Part shown: positions 46,544-57,678 of the stretch, piece by piece
Layout: every line of letters starts with the position of its first letter
Numbering within the stretch: position 1 is the first letter of the stretch
DNA from: JBGAPH01 sp046349955
GTDB lineage: Bacteria > Planctomycetota > Planctomycetia > Pirellulales > JBGAPH01
Reading direction: 5' to 3'
Length of the DNA: 64,000 nt
Assembly: GCA_046349955.1 (NCBI GenBank)
Contig: JAXMBI010000001.1
Coordinates: forward strand, 372,001-436,000
Position numbers and translations under genes: made by a program
The notes under the pieces: generated by a model
The model's input: the letters and a program-made list of their open reading frames with translations, nothing else
Database searches by the model: none
Told to the model about the DNA's origin: nothing

Positions 46544-47109
46544 GGTGCGCTTTCGGCTGCTGCAGGTTGCGAAGTCGACGAGGTTCCGCGCGGGAAGCGG
46601 AGCAGAGTGGGAAGTCGTGCCCTGGGGCGGGTCGCAAGCGGCCCTCGGCCGGGCTTGCGAACGTGCGGTAGGCGATTGCCCCCAGGGGCGCCGCGGCCAT
46701 TCATTGGCCAGATCCACACAGTTGGGCCCCTAGGCGGCCGGCAAACTGGGGAAAACGGGCGACGGCAACAGACCTCGACTCTGCGAACTGGCTAGGGCCC
46801 AACGAGACGAGTGGCCCTTGACCCTCATTTTTCGAGCGTACACACGCCCTACTGGCATTGCAAGCTTTTGGCGATCGCGGGAAATTCTTGCGTCACGCAG
46901 ACTTGGATGATCGTGGCGGGGCAAGGGACAGTAGGGATTGCGCGGCCTTCCCAAGGGCTTAGGGACCTGCCCGAGTGGTGGCCGAGAGTGGAAGGAAAGG
47001 GCGGCAGGCCGCAAGCCGACATTGACGCCGTTTCCCACCTTCACGACGATCTGTGGTCGCCCATTGTTCGAGAAATCCGCTGGTCCATCAGGCAAAGGGT
47101 TCCCGTCGC
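46544..47109. other. Long intergenic region between divergent genes
   Basis: 566 bp without a supported gene. The open frames crossing it are Arg/Pro-rich and lack a ribosome-binding site. It should contain the promoter of the giant Calx-beta gene, but I cannot identify one. Confidence 0.5.
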
Positions 47110-48036
47110 ATGAACCGATCATGCTGTCCTTGGGTCTGGGGCGTGTTCATTTTCCTGGCCGCTCAACCCTTGGCAGCCCAGCCCCGCCAGGCCTCCTTTG
47201 ACGCCGCACCCCCGAAGGTGGGGGAAGCGGCCGGTTTGGCTTTCCGCTATCGCGTCAGCCAGCCGGGCGACCGCGCCGAGCACCAACATCAGAACCGCCT
47301 CGAATTGGCGACGACGATCCAACAAGCGGGGCAGATTGCTAGCCAGCGCTCCGAGTCGATCCTGCGGCGGCAGCGCTACCATGTCGCGCTGCTCGAGCCG
47401 AGCGAAGGAGAATCGGCACGCGCGAAAATCGTGTTCCATGGCGCCCAGGAAGAGCGCAAAACCGCTGACGCCGCTCAGGCAGAGGCGACTTCGATGCCCA
47501 CGGACGGGAAGACCTACCTCGTTTGCCGGATCGACGGGAACCTCGCGGTGTTCGACGCCGCAGGCGAGCCCGCCCCCCCCGACGAAACTCAGCTTGTCGA
47601 GCGGACCGCGCGGTCGCTCGGTCAGCGAAACCCGATGGGTCACTTTCTCAACGGCCACAAAGTCTCGCTAAATCAGACCTTAAAGCTCCCCGAGGAGCTT
47701 TCGCGTGAACTCTGGGACTTTGGCGACGAATTGGGTGTGGCCGACCATTGCGAGCTCACGCTCCGCGAAGTCGTCGCTCGACCGGCGGGTCCTTGCGGAC
47801 GCTTCGAAATCGTGGTTACGGCGGAAAAGGGTCGCGGTCAGCTCGATCTCCAGGGCTATTTGCTCATTGACGCCGCCTCGTGCCGCATCTTCGAAAGTGA
47901 GCTTCAGGGCACGTTCCGCAGCCAAATGGAGCGCGGTCCGACGGGGTTCCAGTTCACGCTCGAGCGAGCGGGGAAAATCCAGGTGAGCACACGAGCCCAG
48001 CCTGCCGACAAGGTGGCCTCGGCTCGCCTACAATGA
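47110..48036 (+). CDS. Secreted protein, unknown function
   Basis: 308 residues from ATG 47110 (MNRSCCPWVWGVFIFLAAQPLAA, signal peptide). The mature part alternates strand and loop with no known domain that I can identify ('YRVSQPGDRAEHQHQNRLEL', 'GRGQLDLQGYLLI'). It precedes the GT1 gene by 42 bp and may be in the same transcript. A perfect 8-bp palindrome (AAAGCTCC at 47682-47689 and GGAGCTTT at 47694-47701) lies inside the coding sequence; it encodes LKLPEEL and could be coincidental. Confidence 0.6.
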   Translation: MNRSCCPWVWGVFIFLAAQPLAAQPRQASFDAAPPKVGEAAGLAFRYRVSQPGDRAEHQHQNRLELATTIQQAGQIASQRSESILRRQRYHVALLEPSEGESARAKIVFHGAQEERKTADAAQAEATSMPTDGKTYLVCRIDGNLAVFDAAGEPAPPDETQLVERTARSLGQRNPMGHFLNGHKVSLNQTLKLPEELSRELWDFGDELGVADHCELTLREVVARPAGPCGRFEIVVTAEKGRGQLDLQGYLLIDAASCRIFESELQGTFRSQMERGPTGFQFTLERAGKIQVSTRAQPADKVASARLQ

Positions 48037-48078
48037 CCGGCGGTTCCACTCCGTCTGTCGTAGGTCGACGATTCCCCG

Positions 48079-49362
48079 GTGCGCGTCCTCATTCTTCCCT
48101 TTGGTAGTCACGGCGACGTCCATCCCTTTCTGGGCCTGGGGCTCGCCCTGGCGGCGCGCGGACACGGGGTGACGATCGCCGCGTGCTCGTATTTTCAGGA
48201 GCTTATCGAGCGCACCGGCCTGGCTAATGTCGAACTAGGGACGGCCGAGGAGTTCCTGGAACTCGCCGAGCGGGCCGACATCTGGAACCCCACGCGTGCC
48301 TTCGGGCACATCTTTCAGGAAGGCGTTGCCCGCATCCTGGACCGCCAATATGACCTGGTGGCCGAGCAATGCGCCTCAGGCGACACCCTGGTGCTGGCCA
48401 ACGCGTTTGGGATGGGCGCCCGCACGGCCCAGGAAAAGCTCGGGGCGCCGCTGGTCACCGTGCATCTGCAGCCCGCTTGCCTGTGGAGCGCGTACGAATC
48501 GCCTATGTTGCCCGCCGGTGCGTTGTTGGGTTGGATGCCGCGGTGGGTGAAGCGTTCGCTGTTTCGGATTGGCGAGTCACTGATCCTCGATCGGCCGTGC
48601 CAACCCGTGCTCGATGCCTTCCGCACTTCGCACGGCCTCGGGCCGGTGCGACGGATGGCCCGCTGGTGGCATTCGCCCGAGTGCGTGCTGGGTTTGTTTC
48701 CGGCCTGGTTCGCCCCGCCGCAACCGGACTGGCCGGCGAACGTTCACCTCACGCAGTTTCCGCTGTGGGACGAAGACGAGGTTCACGCGCCCACGGCTGA
48801 GGTCGACGCCTTCCTGGCCGCGGGCGAGCCGCCTCTCGTGTTCACCCCCGGCTCAGGCAACATGCATGCTCGGCCGTTCTTCGCAGCGGCCGTCGAGGTG
48901 TGCCAGCGCCTGGGGCGCCGCGGTTTGCTGCTGACGCGGTTCGCTGAACAAGTGCCGGCCGAGTTGCCCCCGGGCGTGATGCACGCCGACTATGTGCCCT
49001 TCAGCCGCGTGTTGCCGCGGGCCGCCGGGATCGTGCATCACGGCGGCATCGGCACCACCTCGCAAGGCCTGCGGGCAGGCATCCCCCAACTGATCATGCC
49101 CATGGCCCACGATCAGCCTGACAATGCCGCGCGGCTGGTGCGGTTGGGAGTGGGCGACTGGCTAGCGCCGGCGAGGTTCACCGGACAAACGGTCGCCGCG
49201 AAGTTGCAGCCGCTGCTCGAGTCGGCCGCGGTCCAGGCGAGCTGCCGCGACTTCGCGGGCCGGTTCGAGGGAATCGAGCCCTTCGATCAGGCATGCCAGG
49301 TGATCGAGGAATTTGGACGACGTCGCTTGTCGGCCGGGGCAACGCAGGCGGCCAGGTTCTAA
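48079..49362 (+). CDS. GT1-family glycosyltransferase
   Basis: 427 residues from GTG 48079. UDP-sugar-dependent glycosyltransferase of the YjiC/rhamnosyltransferase type: GT-B fold, 'ILPFGSHGDVHPFLGLGLAL' at the N-terminus and the donor-binding 'HHGGIGTTSQGLRAGIPQL' with 'AHDQPDNAAR' at the C-terminus. The acceptor cannot be inferred from sequence; likely a lipid or small molecule. Confidence 0.88.
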   Translation: MRVLILPFGSHGDVHPFLGLGLALAARGHGVTIAACSYFQELIERTGLANVELGTAEEFLELAERADIWNPTRAFGHIFQEGVARILDRQYDLVAEQCASGDTLVLANAFGMGARTAQEKLGAPLVTVHLQPACLWSAYESPMLPAGALLGWMPRWVKRSLFRIGESLILDRPCQPVLDAFRTSHGLGPVRRMARWWHSPECVLGLFPAWFAPPQPDWPANVHLTQFPLWDEDEVHAPTAEVDAFLAAGEPPLVFTPGSGNMHARPFFAAAVEVCQRLGRRGLLLTRFAEQVPAELPPGVMHADYVPFSRVLPRAAGIVHHGGIGTTSQGLRAGIPQLIMPMAHDQPDNAARLVRLGVGDWLAPARFTGQTVAAKLQPLLESAAVQASCRDFAGRFEGIEPFDQACQVIEEFGRRRLSAGATQAARF

Positions 49363-49422
49363 GCCGAGTGGCCCCATGGGCATGCTCGCGAGAATGAGAT
49401 TCTGCAACACTGAGCACTGACC

Positions 49423-51054
49423 ATGCTTCGCACCAGCACCACTTGTCTAATCCTGATCGCGGCCCTCGCCGCAGATGCTCGCGCCGCCGATGCGCCTGCC
49501 GCCGAGCCGCCCGCCGTTTTGCTCCCCAACCTGGGCACGCACACCCACCCGATCGCGACCAAGAGCCCCGAGGCTCAGCGGTTCTTCGATCAGGGGCTGG
49601 TGATGCTGTTCAACTTCAACCGGCCCGAGGCGCTCCGTTCGTTCCGCCGCGCGTCGGAGCTCGATCCCGACGCGATCATGCCCTACTGGGGCATGTCGCT
49701 CGCACAGGGGCCGCACTTGAACATGGACACCGACATGGACATGAACGAGGAGGCGGCCTGCGCGATTCTGCAAGAGGGACTGGGCCGCGCGCCGGGCGCT
49801 CCGGAACGCGAGCAGGCGTACCTCAAGGCCCTCTCCCGGCGCTGCTCGGCCGAGCCGAAGTACGATCCGGCCAAGTACCGCGAGTACCAACAGGCGATGC
49901 GCGAGGTCGTGCGCACGTACCCCGACGACCTCGACGCGGCCACGTTCCTGGCCGAGGCCTTGCTCGTGCCGCCGCGCTGGCAGTGGTTCGATCGGCAAGG
50001 GCAGCCCGCCGAGGGAGTGGAAGAGGCCCTCTCCGTGCTCGACGATGTGCTGCGGCGCGACCCGCTGCATCCCTTCGCCAGCCATCTGTATGTTCACGCC
50101 ATTGAAATGTCGCCGCGCCCCGAGCGAGGGCTGATCGCCGCCGAGCGCTTGCAGCACGCGGCCCCCGGCGCGGGGCACCTGGTGCATATGGGCGGGCACA
50201 TCTACCTGCGGACCGGCGACTTCGAAACGGCCGTGCGCATCAGCCGCCAAGCCGTCGCCGCCGATCGCGAATACATGCGTTTGACGGGGGTCGCTCCGAA
50301 CGTCTACACCCATGGCTACTACCCTCACACCACGCACTTCATCGTCTACGCCCAAATGATGCTCGGCCGCCAGGCGGATGCTCAGGGCGTGGCCGACGAG
50401 CTCGTCGCCTACCTCGAGCCGGCGGCGGGCGCCCTGCCGGAGATGTTCGACTACTTCTCTCCCATGAAGCTGCAGGCAGCGCTCCGCTTTCAGGACTGGG
50501 ACCGCGTGCTAGCCGCCCCGGAGCCCGAGCCGCGGCTGCTCTACTCGCGGGCATTTCGCCACTATGCCCGTGCGGTAGCGTATGCGGCGCAGGGTAAGAC
50601 GGAGGAGGCCAAGCGCGAGCAGGCGGTTTTCGCGGCAGCTTACCAGGAGATTCCGCCGGAGCGGCCGCAGATGGCCAACAAGGCCCGCGGGCTGCTCGAC
50701 GTGGCGGCGGCCGAACTCGACGCCCGCCTGGCGCCCGACGCCGCGGCCAGCGTGCCGCACTGGCGACGGGCAGCGGCGGCGCAAGACGCCCTCAGGTATG
50801 AAGAGCCGCCCGCCTGGTTCTATCCGGTCCGCGAGTCGCTGGGGGGCGCGCTGCTTCGCGCCGGTCAGGCGGCCGAGGCAGAGGCCGTGTTCCGCGAGGA
50901 GTTGGCCCAGGCGCCCCGCAACGGCCGCGCGCTGTTCGGCCTGCGAGAGAGCCTGCGCGCCCAGAACGACGTTCCGGCCGCGGCCGCCGTCGACCGCGAA
51001 CTGCGCCGCGCCTGGCGTCAGGACGGCGCCAAGCTGAGCGTCGACAAGCTCTGA
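49423..51054 (+). CDS. Secreted TPR-repeat protein
   Basis: 543 residues from ATG 49423 (MLRTSTTCLILIAALAADARA, signal peptide). Helical TPR-like repeats: 'RFFDQGLVMLFNFNRPEALRSFRRASELDPDAIMPYWGMSL' pattern, 'LYVHAIEMSPRPERGL' and 'GGHIYLRTGDFETAVRISRQA'. A planctomycete family seen in exported proteins; no enzymatic motif. Located between two GT1 glycosyltransferases, 60 and 29 bp from them, so the three may act together. Confidence 0.75.
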   Translation: MLRTSTTCLILIAALAADARAADAPAAEPPAVLLPNLGTHTHPIATKSPEAQRFFDQGLVMLFNFNRPEALRSFRRASELDPDAIMPYWGMSLAQGPHLNMDTDMDMNEEAACAILQEGLGRAPGAPEREQAYLKALSRRCSAEPKYDPAKYREYQQAMREVVRTYPDDLDAATFLAEALLVPPRWQWFDRQGQPAEGVEEALSVLDDVLRRDPLHPFASHLYVHAIEMSPRPERGLIAAERLQHAAPGAGHLVHMGGHIYLRTGDFETAVRISRQAVAADREYMRLTGVAPNVYTHGYYPHTTHFIVYAQMMLGRQADAQGVADELVAYLEPAAGALPEMFDYFSPMKLQAALRFQDWDRVLAAPEPEPRLLYSRAFRHYARAVAYAAQGKTEEAKREQAVFAAAYQEIPPERPQMANKARGLLDVAAAELDARLAPDAAASVPHWRRAAAAQDALRYEEPPAWFYPVRESLGGALLRAGQAAEAEAVFREELAQAPRNGRALFGLRESLRAQNDVPAAAAVDRELRRAWRQDGAKLSVDKL

Positions 51055-51083
51055 ACCTCAAGACCGGGAAAGCGCCCGCCGCG

Positions 51084-52346
51084 ATGCACATTGGCCTGGT
51101 CTGCCCCGATCTCACGGGGCACCTCAACCCTGGCTGTTCCCTTTCGCGCGAGCTGGTGCGCCGCGGCCACCGGGTCAGCCTGGTGGGCTTGCGAACGATG
51201 GCCCCCAAGGCGACGGCGCAAGGACTGGGCTTCGTGCCGCTGGGAACCACAGTCGAGGGGGAACAAGTTGCCCAAGGTTGGCGGCGGCTGGGAGAAGCCG
51301 CCGGTTTCTCCGCCCTGCGACATACGGGCCAGGTGCTGCGCGACGCGACTACGGTCACGCTGCGCGATCTGCCGGCGGCCATCGACCAACATCAGCTCGA
51401 CGCGCTGATCGTCGATCAAGTGTCCCCCGCCGGGGCGGTGGTGGCCGATCGCGTGGCGCTGCCGTATGTCGTGGCGTGCAATGCGCTCGCGCTGCAGGTC
51501 GAGCCTGGCGTTCCGCCGTGCCCCGTGACGTGGCGGTATCGCGAAGGCCTGATCTGGCGGCTCCGCAATCGGCTGAGCGTAAGGGCGATGCGGTTCGTGT
51601 TCGAACGACTGGCGGGGGCGGCCGCGCCGGGGGGCGTGTCGCCGTTGCTGTTGGCCGAGGACCATGGACGCGGGCTCGCGCATATCGCGCAGCAACCGGC
51701 GCTGTTCGATTTTCCCCGCCGCGAGCTGCCGGAGCATTTTCACTACACGGGTCCGTGGCACGCGGCAGGGCGAGACGCAGCCGAAGCCTTTCCCTGGAAC
51801 TGGCTCGACGGTCGGCCGCTCGTGTATGCCTCGCTTGGCACGCTGCAAAACAAGCTGCGGCCCGTGTATCAGGCCATTGCCGACGCCGCTGCGGGGCTTG
51901 ACGTGCAGGTGGTGCTCGCCCTTGGAGATCGCGACCCAGGGTTTGGCGTGGCCGCGCCGCCAAACGTGCTCGTGGTGGGCTATGCGCCACAGTTGCCGCT
52001 GCTCGATCGCGCGGCGGCAGCCATCACCCACGCTGGGCTCAACACGGCGCTCGAATGCCTGGTTCGCGGCGTGCCGATGGTCTGCGTACCCATCACCAAC
52101 GACCAGCCGGGCGTGGCCAGCCGCGTGGCCTGGCTGGGGTTGGGCGAACTGGTGTTGCCGCGTCGGGCAACGGCGCCGCGGCTCCGCGCCGCGCTCGAAC
52201 GCGTGCTCGCGCACACAGGCTATCGCGCGGCGGCCGAGCGCTGCCGCGTTTCGCTGGCCGATCATCGGGGGGCCGAGCGCGCGGCCGACGTCGTCGAGCA
52301 GGCGTTCTCCACGGGGAAGCGCGTGTTGCGCAGCGCCGCGGCCTAA
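51084..52346 (+). CDS. GT1-family glycosyltransferase, CrtX-like
   Basis: 420 residues from ATG 51084. N-terminal 'MHIGLVCPDLTGHLNPGCSL' and C-terminal 'THAGLNTALECLVRGVPMV' plus 'PITNDQPGVASRV' strongly recall zeaxanthin glucosyltransferase-like enzymes that glycosylate carotenoids or similar hydrophobic acceptors. No carotenoid synthesis genes are in the window. It converges with the next gene: the + stop codon TAA and the minus stop share CTAA. Confidence 0.88.
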   Translation: MHIGLVCPDLTGHLNPGCSLSRELVRRGHRVSLVGLRTMAPKATAQGLGFVPLGTTVEGEQVAQGWRRLGEAAGFSALRHTGQVLRDATTVTLRDLPAAIDQHQLDALIVDQVSPAGAVVADRVALPYVVACNALALQVEPGVPPCPVTWRYREGLIWRLRNRLSVRAMRFVFERLAGAAAPGGVSPLLLAEDHGRGLAHIAQQPALFDFPRRELPEHFHYTGPWHAAGRDAAEAFPWNWLDGRPLVYASLGTLQNKLRPVYQAIADAAAGLDVQVVLALGDRDPGFGVAAPPNVLVVGYAPQLPLLDRAAAAITHAGLNTALECLVRGVPMVCVPITNDQPGVASRVAWLGLGELVLPRRATAPRLRAALERVLAHTGYRAAAERCRVSLADHRGAERAADVVEQAFSTGKRVLRSAAA

Positions 52347-52720
52347 GGCGCCATCATCCCCTGCTCGATGCCGCTGGCCGTGGCGATGCATTCGAGCCCG
52401 CAGGAGGCCATGCCCTGGCCGTCTCCGTAACTGATCGCCACGTACATCGGCCGGCGGCCCTGCCAATAGTCGCGCCACGTCCAGTCGCCGACGTGCGCCC
52501 GGGGCTCGAAATGCACGTGGCGTTTCCAGTCGCCGGGGAACTTCGCTTGGTCGCCGCAGAGTGTTTCGGCCGCAGCAAAGTCTTTGGAGTTGAGGGCAGC
52601 GGCGAACCGCTGGGCGCGAAGGCTCGGCCGCTGCATGCGCTCGGCGCCCCACAGCGCCGCCGCGCCCAAGGCGATGAGCAGCATCAGCGTGCGCAGCGAG
52701 TAATGAACGCGAAACGCCAT
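52343..52720 (-). CDS. Small membrane-anchored protein, unknown function
   Basis: 125 residues from ATG 52720. 'YSLRTLMLLIALGAAALWG' is the planctomycete-style N-terminal helix, then a soluble ~90-residue domain with 'SKDFAAAETLCGDQAKF' (helical) and a Trp/Tyr-rich C-terminal half. No family recognised. Its stop overlaps the GT1 stop by CTAA. Confidence 0.6.
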   Translation of the reverse strand: MAFRVHYSLRTLMLLIALGAAALWGAERMQRPSLRAQRFAAALNSKDFAAAETLCGDQAKFPGDWKRHVHFEPRAHVGDWTWRDYWQGRRPMYVAISYGDGQGMASCGLECIATASGIEQGMMAP

Positions 52721-53042
52721 CGATCCGCTCCAGATTGGCCCGACGTGTTAGACGCGTGAAGCCACGAGGAGTTCCCTTTCCTGGCGCTTGTATAAATGGT
52801 GCAGCCACGCAACGCCATCGGCTCGGGCGCCGACAGTCGCATAGGTCCGCCGCGGCCGGCACTTGCGCGTCGTCAACTCGAGCGGGCTTCGTTGTCACGT
52901 TGCCCAATCGCGACGGACGATCGGCAGGGCTTCGAGCGCCCTGGGCCGCCACTGCCTGCAAGCAATACTTGCGGCGACGGCCGGCGACGCCGCCGGCCCG
53001 CTGACGAGACGACCAAAAAAACCCGCAGGGGAGATTCTACGT
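52721..53042. other. Intergenic region before the secreted two-lobed protein
   Basis: 322 bp with no supported gene. A TATAAAT at 52791-52797 is the only promoter-like word but has no fitting -35 box. Confidence 0.45.
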
Positions 53043-53702
53043 ATGCGATCGCTCATGTACGGTGCTTTGACGTTGATTGGCGCTTTGCTCGTGACCGCCG
53101 TTGCCACGGCCAAGGACTCGGAGCGCGCCGAGAGCACGCCGGCGAAGCCCAAGCTCGAGGTCATCGGTCTCGAAGGCGAAGGCCGCCAGGCCACTCGCAA
53201 GTTCGAGCTGCAGCAGGGTCTGGCCATCCTGCGGGTCGAGCACGAAGGGAGTTCGAACTTCGTCGTGCGACTGCTCGACAGCAAGGGACGCGAAGGGCAG
53301 ACGCTGTTCAACCAGATCGGTGAATTCGCCGGCACGCGCGGCTTCGAGATCCGCGAGCCGGGCCAATACCTGCTCGACGTTCAGGCCGACGGCCCGTGGA
53401 AGGTCGAGATCGTGCAGCCCCAGCCCAAGACCGACGACCGCAACCCGCAGCGCTACCAGGGCAAGGGCTACGACGTGACGCCGTTCGTCACGCTCGACGA
53501 GGGCCTGGCGGTGTTCAAGCTGAAGCACGGCGGCAAGTCGCGGTTTAGCGCCTACCTGGTCGACGCCCAGGGGCGCGAACTGGCCCAGTTGACCAACGTG
53601 CTCGGCGCCTTCGACGGGTCGACGCCCGTGCGGATCGAGAAGCCAGGCGTGTACTTCCTGAACGTGGCCGGCGACGGAGACTGGGCGATCGAACTCGAGT
53701 AA
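53043..53702 (+). CDS. Secreted protein with two similar beta domains
   Basis: 219 residues from ATG 53043 (MRSLMYGALTLIGALL, signal peptide). After a short linker the mature protein has two ~75-residue halves that resemble each other: 'FELQQGLAILRVEHEGSSNF' and 'VTLDEGLAVFKLKHGGKSRF', each ending with 'PG-(Q/V)-YLLDV' / 'PGVYFLNV'. Probably exported beta-sandwich-like domains arising by internal duplication. No family recognised. Followed by a clear terminator. Confidence 0.7.
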   Translation: MRSLMYGALTLIGALLVTAVATAKDSERAESTPAKPKLEVIGLEGEGRQATRKFELQQGLAILRVEHEGSSNFVVRLLDSKGREGQTLFNQIGEFAGTRGFEIREPGQYLLDVQADGPWKVEIVQPQPKTDDRNPQRYQGKGYDVTPFVTLDEGLAVFKLKHGGKSRFSAYLVDAQGRELAQLTNVLGAFDGSTPVRIEKPGVYFLNVAGDGDWAIELE

Positions 53703-53738
53703 GGCTCGCGGATCTGCTCTGCAGCGAAAACGCAAACG

Positions 53739-53783
53739 CCCGGCTCGTGGACCAAGGGGTCGCGAGCCGGGCTTTGCCTTTTG
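53739..53783 (+). terminator. Rho-independent terminator
   Basis: GCCCGGCTCG (53739-53748) pairs with CGAGCCGGGC (53764-53773), followed by TTTGCCTTTT. It begins 36 bp after the end of the two-lobed secreted protein gene. Confidence 0.85.
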
Positions 53784-53876
53784 TTGATGGAACTGGCGAG
53801 CGGCCGGCTGACCAATGTCGTCCAGGCTATTCGACAACTACCTGACGCTGACCGCTCGCCAGAGGAGCGTCTCTGC

Positions 53877-54542
53877 TCAAGGTGCGTCGATCTCACAGTC
53901 CTTCATCGCCTTGAGCCGCTCTGCGCCAGCCTGCGTCAACTTGGTGTTCTGCAAGATGATTCGCACCACCGTCCCGTTTGGTCGGCACATCGCTAGCAAA
54001 TCGGGGACGGCTGCGTCGGTGACGGGGCACAAGGGGAGCCGGACGAACCACAGGCCTTCGATGTCCCTGATGTAGCCGACGCCGCGGTCGGTGATTCTCG
54101 TCCGATCGAGATACAGCTCGCGCACAGTCAGGCCGGCCAGACTCCGCAGGCCGTCGTCGGTAATGTCGCTGTCGGCCAGGAAGAGCCTAACTTCGCCGGC
54201 CTTACCCAATGCCCGGCACTCAGCAACGACTTCGTCGGCACGAGGTCTGCCGTTGTTGTAGATGCAGTAGTGCTCGCGATAGATGCCCGCCAACTCCAGA
54301 GCCTGCTCCCAATGTTCGCGCGACACGCCGAACCGAGCGAGCCAGGTGTCGGCTTCCGCGCTGGGCATGCCAGGTTGAGGTAGCTTGACGACGCCTCCGC
54401 CCAGTTCGCGAATTCGGCGGATTGCGCGGTCGCGGGCATGCCAAGCGTTCGCGCGCCACGCGAGAAAGATCGCAAACAGGGTAACCAAGATCAGTCCGCC
54501 ACGCACGGAGAACTGTCGCCAGCGACGGGCAGGCCCTGTCAT
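53877..54542 (-). CDS. Membrane-anchored leucine-rich-repeat protein
   Basis: 221 residues from ATG 54542 (MTGPARRWRQFSVRGGLILV). One N-terminal helix and the planctomycete pattern 'AIRRIRELGGGVV' after it, then LRR-like units ('DSDITDDGLRSLAGLTVRELYLDRTRITDRGV'). LRR proteins bind partners; the target is unknown. Confidence 0.65.
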   Translation of the reverse strand: MTGPARRWRQFSVRGGLILVTLFAIFLAWRANAWHARDRAIRRIRELGGGVVKLPQPGMPSAEADTWLARFGVSREHWEQALELAGIYREHYCIYNNGRPRADEVVAECRALGKAGEVRLFLADSDITDDGLRSLAGLTVRELYLDRTRITDRGVGYIRDIEGLWFVRLPLCPVTDAAVPDLLAMCRPNGTVVRIILQNTKLTQAGAERLKAMKDCEIDAP

Positions 54543-54552
54543 TCTTCCTTCA

Positions 54553-54585
54553 CTCCGCGTCCTCTGCGCCTCCGCGGTGAAAAAA
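54553..54585. repeat. Half copy of the GGAGACGCGGAG-type element
   Basis: CTCCGCGTCCTCTGCGCCTCCGCGGTGAAAAAA between the LRR gene start and gatB stop. It equals the right arm plus the GGTGAAAAAA tail of the complete elements at 60.8-62.0 kb, without a left arm. Confidence 0.6.
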
Positions 54586-54593
54586 GCTCGGCT

Positions 54594-56062
<1,469 letters not shown>

Positions 56063-56066
<4 letters not shown>

Positions 56067-57583
56067 GGTAGCGTGGGCCTCCGCGTGTGCCAATCAGTGG
56101 CTTGTTGAAACATCTGAGTGCCCCGCAGCAGACGCTCTTCCTCGAACGGAGGCGCCTGCAGTTGCAGGCCAATCGGCAGGCCCGACTTCGAGAAGCCGCA
56201 GGGAAAGGCGATGCCGCCGACGCCCGTGAGGTTCGCGCTCACGGTGTAGAGGTCTTCGAGATACATGGCCAGCGGGTCGTTCGCCTTCTCGCCGATCTTA
56301 TAGGCGGGGCTGCTCGAGACCGGGCCGGCGATCAGGTCGACCTCTTCGAAGGCCTTGTCGTAATCCTGGCGAATGAGCCGGCGGACCTTGAGGGCTTTGA
56401 GATAATAGGCGTCGTAGTAGCCGGCGCTCAGGGCATAGGTGCCCAGCATGATGCGGCGCTTCACCTCGGGGCCGAAGCCTTCGGCCCGCGACTGGCGGTA
56501 CATCCGCACGAGCGCGTTGTCGACCTGCGCCGCAGCATTGCCGGCGGCCTTGCGCTCGGCGGCCAACTCGGCCTGCATCTTGGCCAGATCAGTACGGTGG
56601 CCATAGTGAACGCCGTCGTAGCGGGCGAGGTTGCTGCTCGCTTCGCAAGGGGCAATGACGTAGTACGTGGCCACGGCGTACTTCGAATGGGGCAGCGAGA
56701 TCTCTTTGACCTTCGCACCGAGCGACTCGTAGACCTTCACGGCTTCGCGGACTGCCGCATCCACTTCAGCGTGGAGGCCGGCGCCGAAGTGTTCGCGCGC
56801 GAGCCCCAGCCGCAAACCCGAAAGCGGTTGAGTGACGGTTTGCGAGTATTTGGGGACGGGCTTGTCGACGCTCGTCGAATCGCGGTCGTCGTGGCCGGCG
56901 ATTGCTTCGAGGAGCAGCGCACAGTCGGCGGCCGAGTGGCCGAAAGGGCCGACCTGGTCGAGGCTGCTGGCGAAGGCCACCAGCCCATAGCGGCTCACGC
57001 GGCCGTAGGTGGGCTTCATGCCGGTGACGCCGCAAAGGCCGGCCGGCTGGCGAATCGAACCGCCGGTGTCGGTGCCGATCGAGAGGGGCGCCATCGACGC
57101 GGCGACCGCCGCGGCCGAACCGCCGCTCGAGCCGCCGGGAATCCGCGCGGTGTCCCAGGGATTGGCCGTCACTTGAAAGGCGGAGTTCTCGTTCGAGCCC
57201 CCCATGGCGAACTCGTCCATGTTCGTCTTGCCGATCAAGACGGCGTCGGCCGCCTTGAGCTTGGCGACGACCGTGGCGTCGTACGGCGGGCGAAAGTTTT
57301 CCAGAATTCGCGAAGCGCAGGTGGTGATTTCGCCCTGGGTGCAGAGGACGTCTTTCACGGCGACCGGCAACCCGGCGAGCAGGCCGAGCTTTTCGCCCCG
57401 CTTCCGCTTGGCGTCGATGGCGGCGGCCTGCGCGAGGGCCTTATCGCGATCGACACGCAGAAAGGCCTTCACGCGGCCGTCGTGCCGCTCGATCTGTTCG
57501 AGATAGGCCGCGGTCAGTTCGGCCGACGAAACCTTGCCGGCGGTGAGTTGGGAGTGAAGTTCGCTGGCGGAGGCGTGGATCAT
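56063..57583 (-). CDS. gatA: Aspartyl/glutamyl-tRNA amidotransferase subunit A
   Basis: 506 residues from ATG 57583 (MIHASASELHSQLTAG). Amidase-signature enzyme releasing ammonia from glutamine. The Ser-cis-Ser-Lys triad is intact: Lys77 (VAVKDVL), Ser152 (GGSSGGSAAA) and Ser176 (GTDTGGSIRQPA). Typical length. Overlaps gatB by 4 bp, but is 127 bp from gatC with an inverted repeat between. Confidence 0.97.
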
Positions 57584-57660
57584 GGAAACGAACTCGAACC
57601 GAACCATGCGAGGGCGCTTGCGCGCGAGGGTTACGTTGCGACATAACCCGGCCGGGTGGA

Positions 57661-57678
57661 GTTATGCTGAAGCATAAC
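57661..57678. promoter_or_regulatory. Short palindrome between gatC and gatA
   Basis: GTTATGC (57661-57667), loop TGAA, GCATAAC (57672-57678), with a further CATAACC at 57642-57648. It occupies the only gap of the gatCAB group; it could be a terminator/attenuator hairpin or protein-binding site before gatA. Confidence 0.35.

Noticed and set aside
46730..47122. 130-residue open frame in the long intergenic gap
   Set aside because: Pro/Arg/Ser-rich with no ribosome-binding site; it overlaps the start of the secreted protein gene on the opposite strand.
47682..47701. Perfect 8-bp palindrome inside the coding sequence of the 47110 gene
   Set aside because: It encodes ordinary residues (LKLPEEL) with no T tract; a chance intragenic hairpin cannot be excluded but is not supported as a terminator.
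56067..56093. TTG start for gatB at 56093
   Set aside because: No ribosome-binding site for it, while GTG 56066 has GGAGG and overlaps the gatA stop as GTGA.
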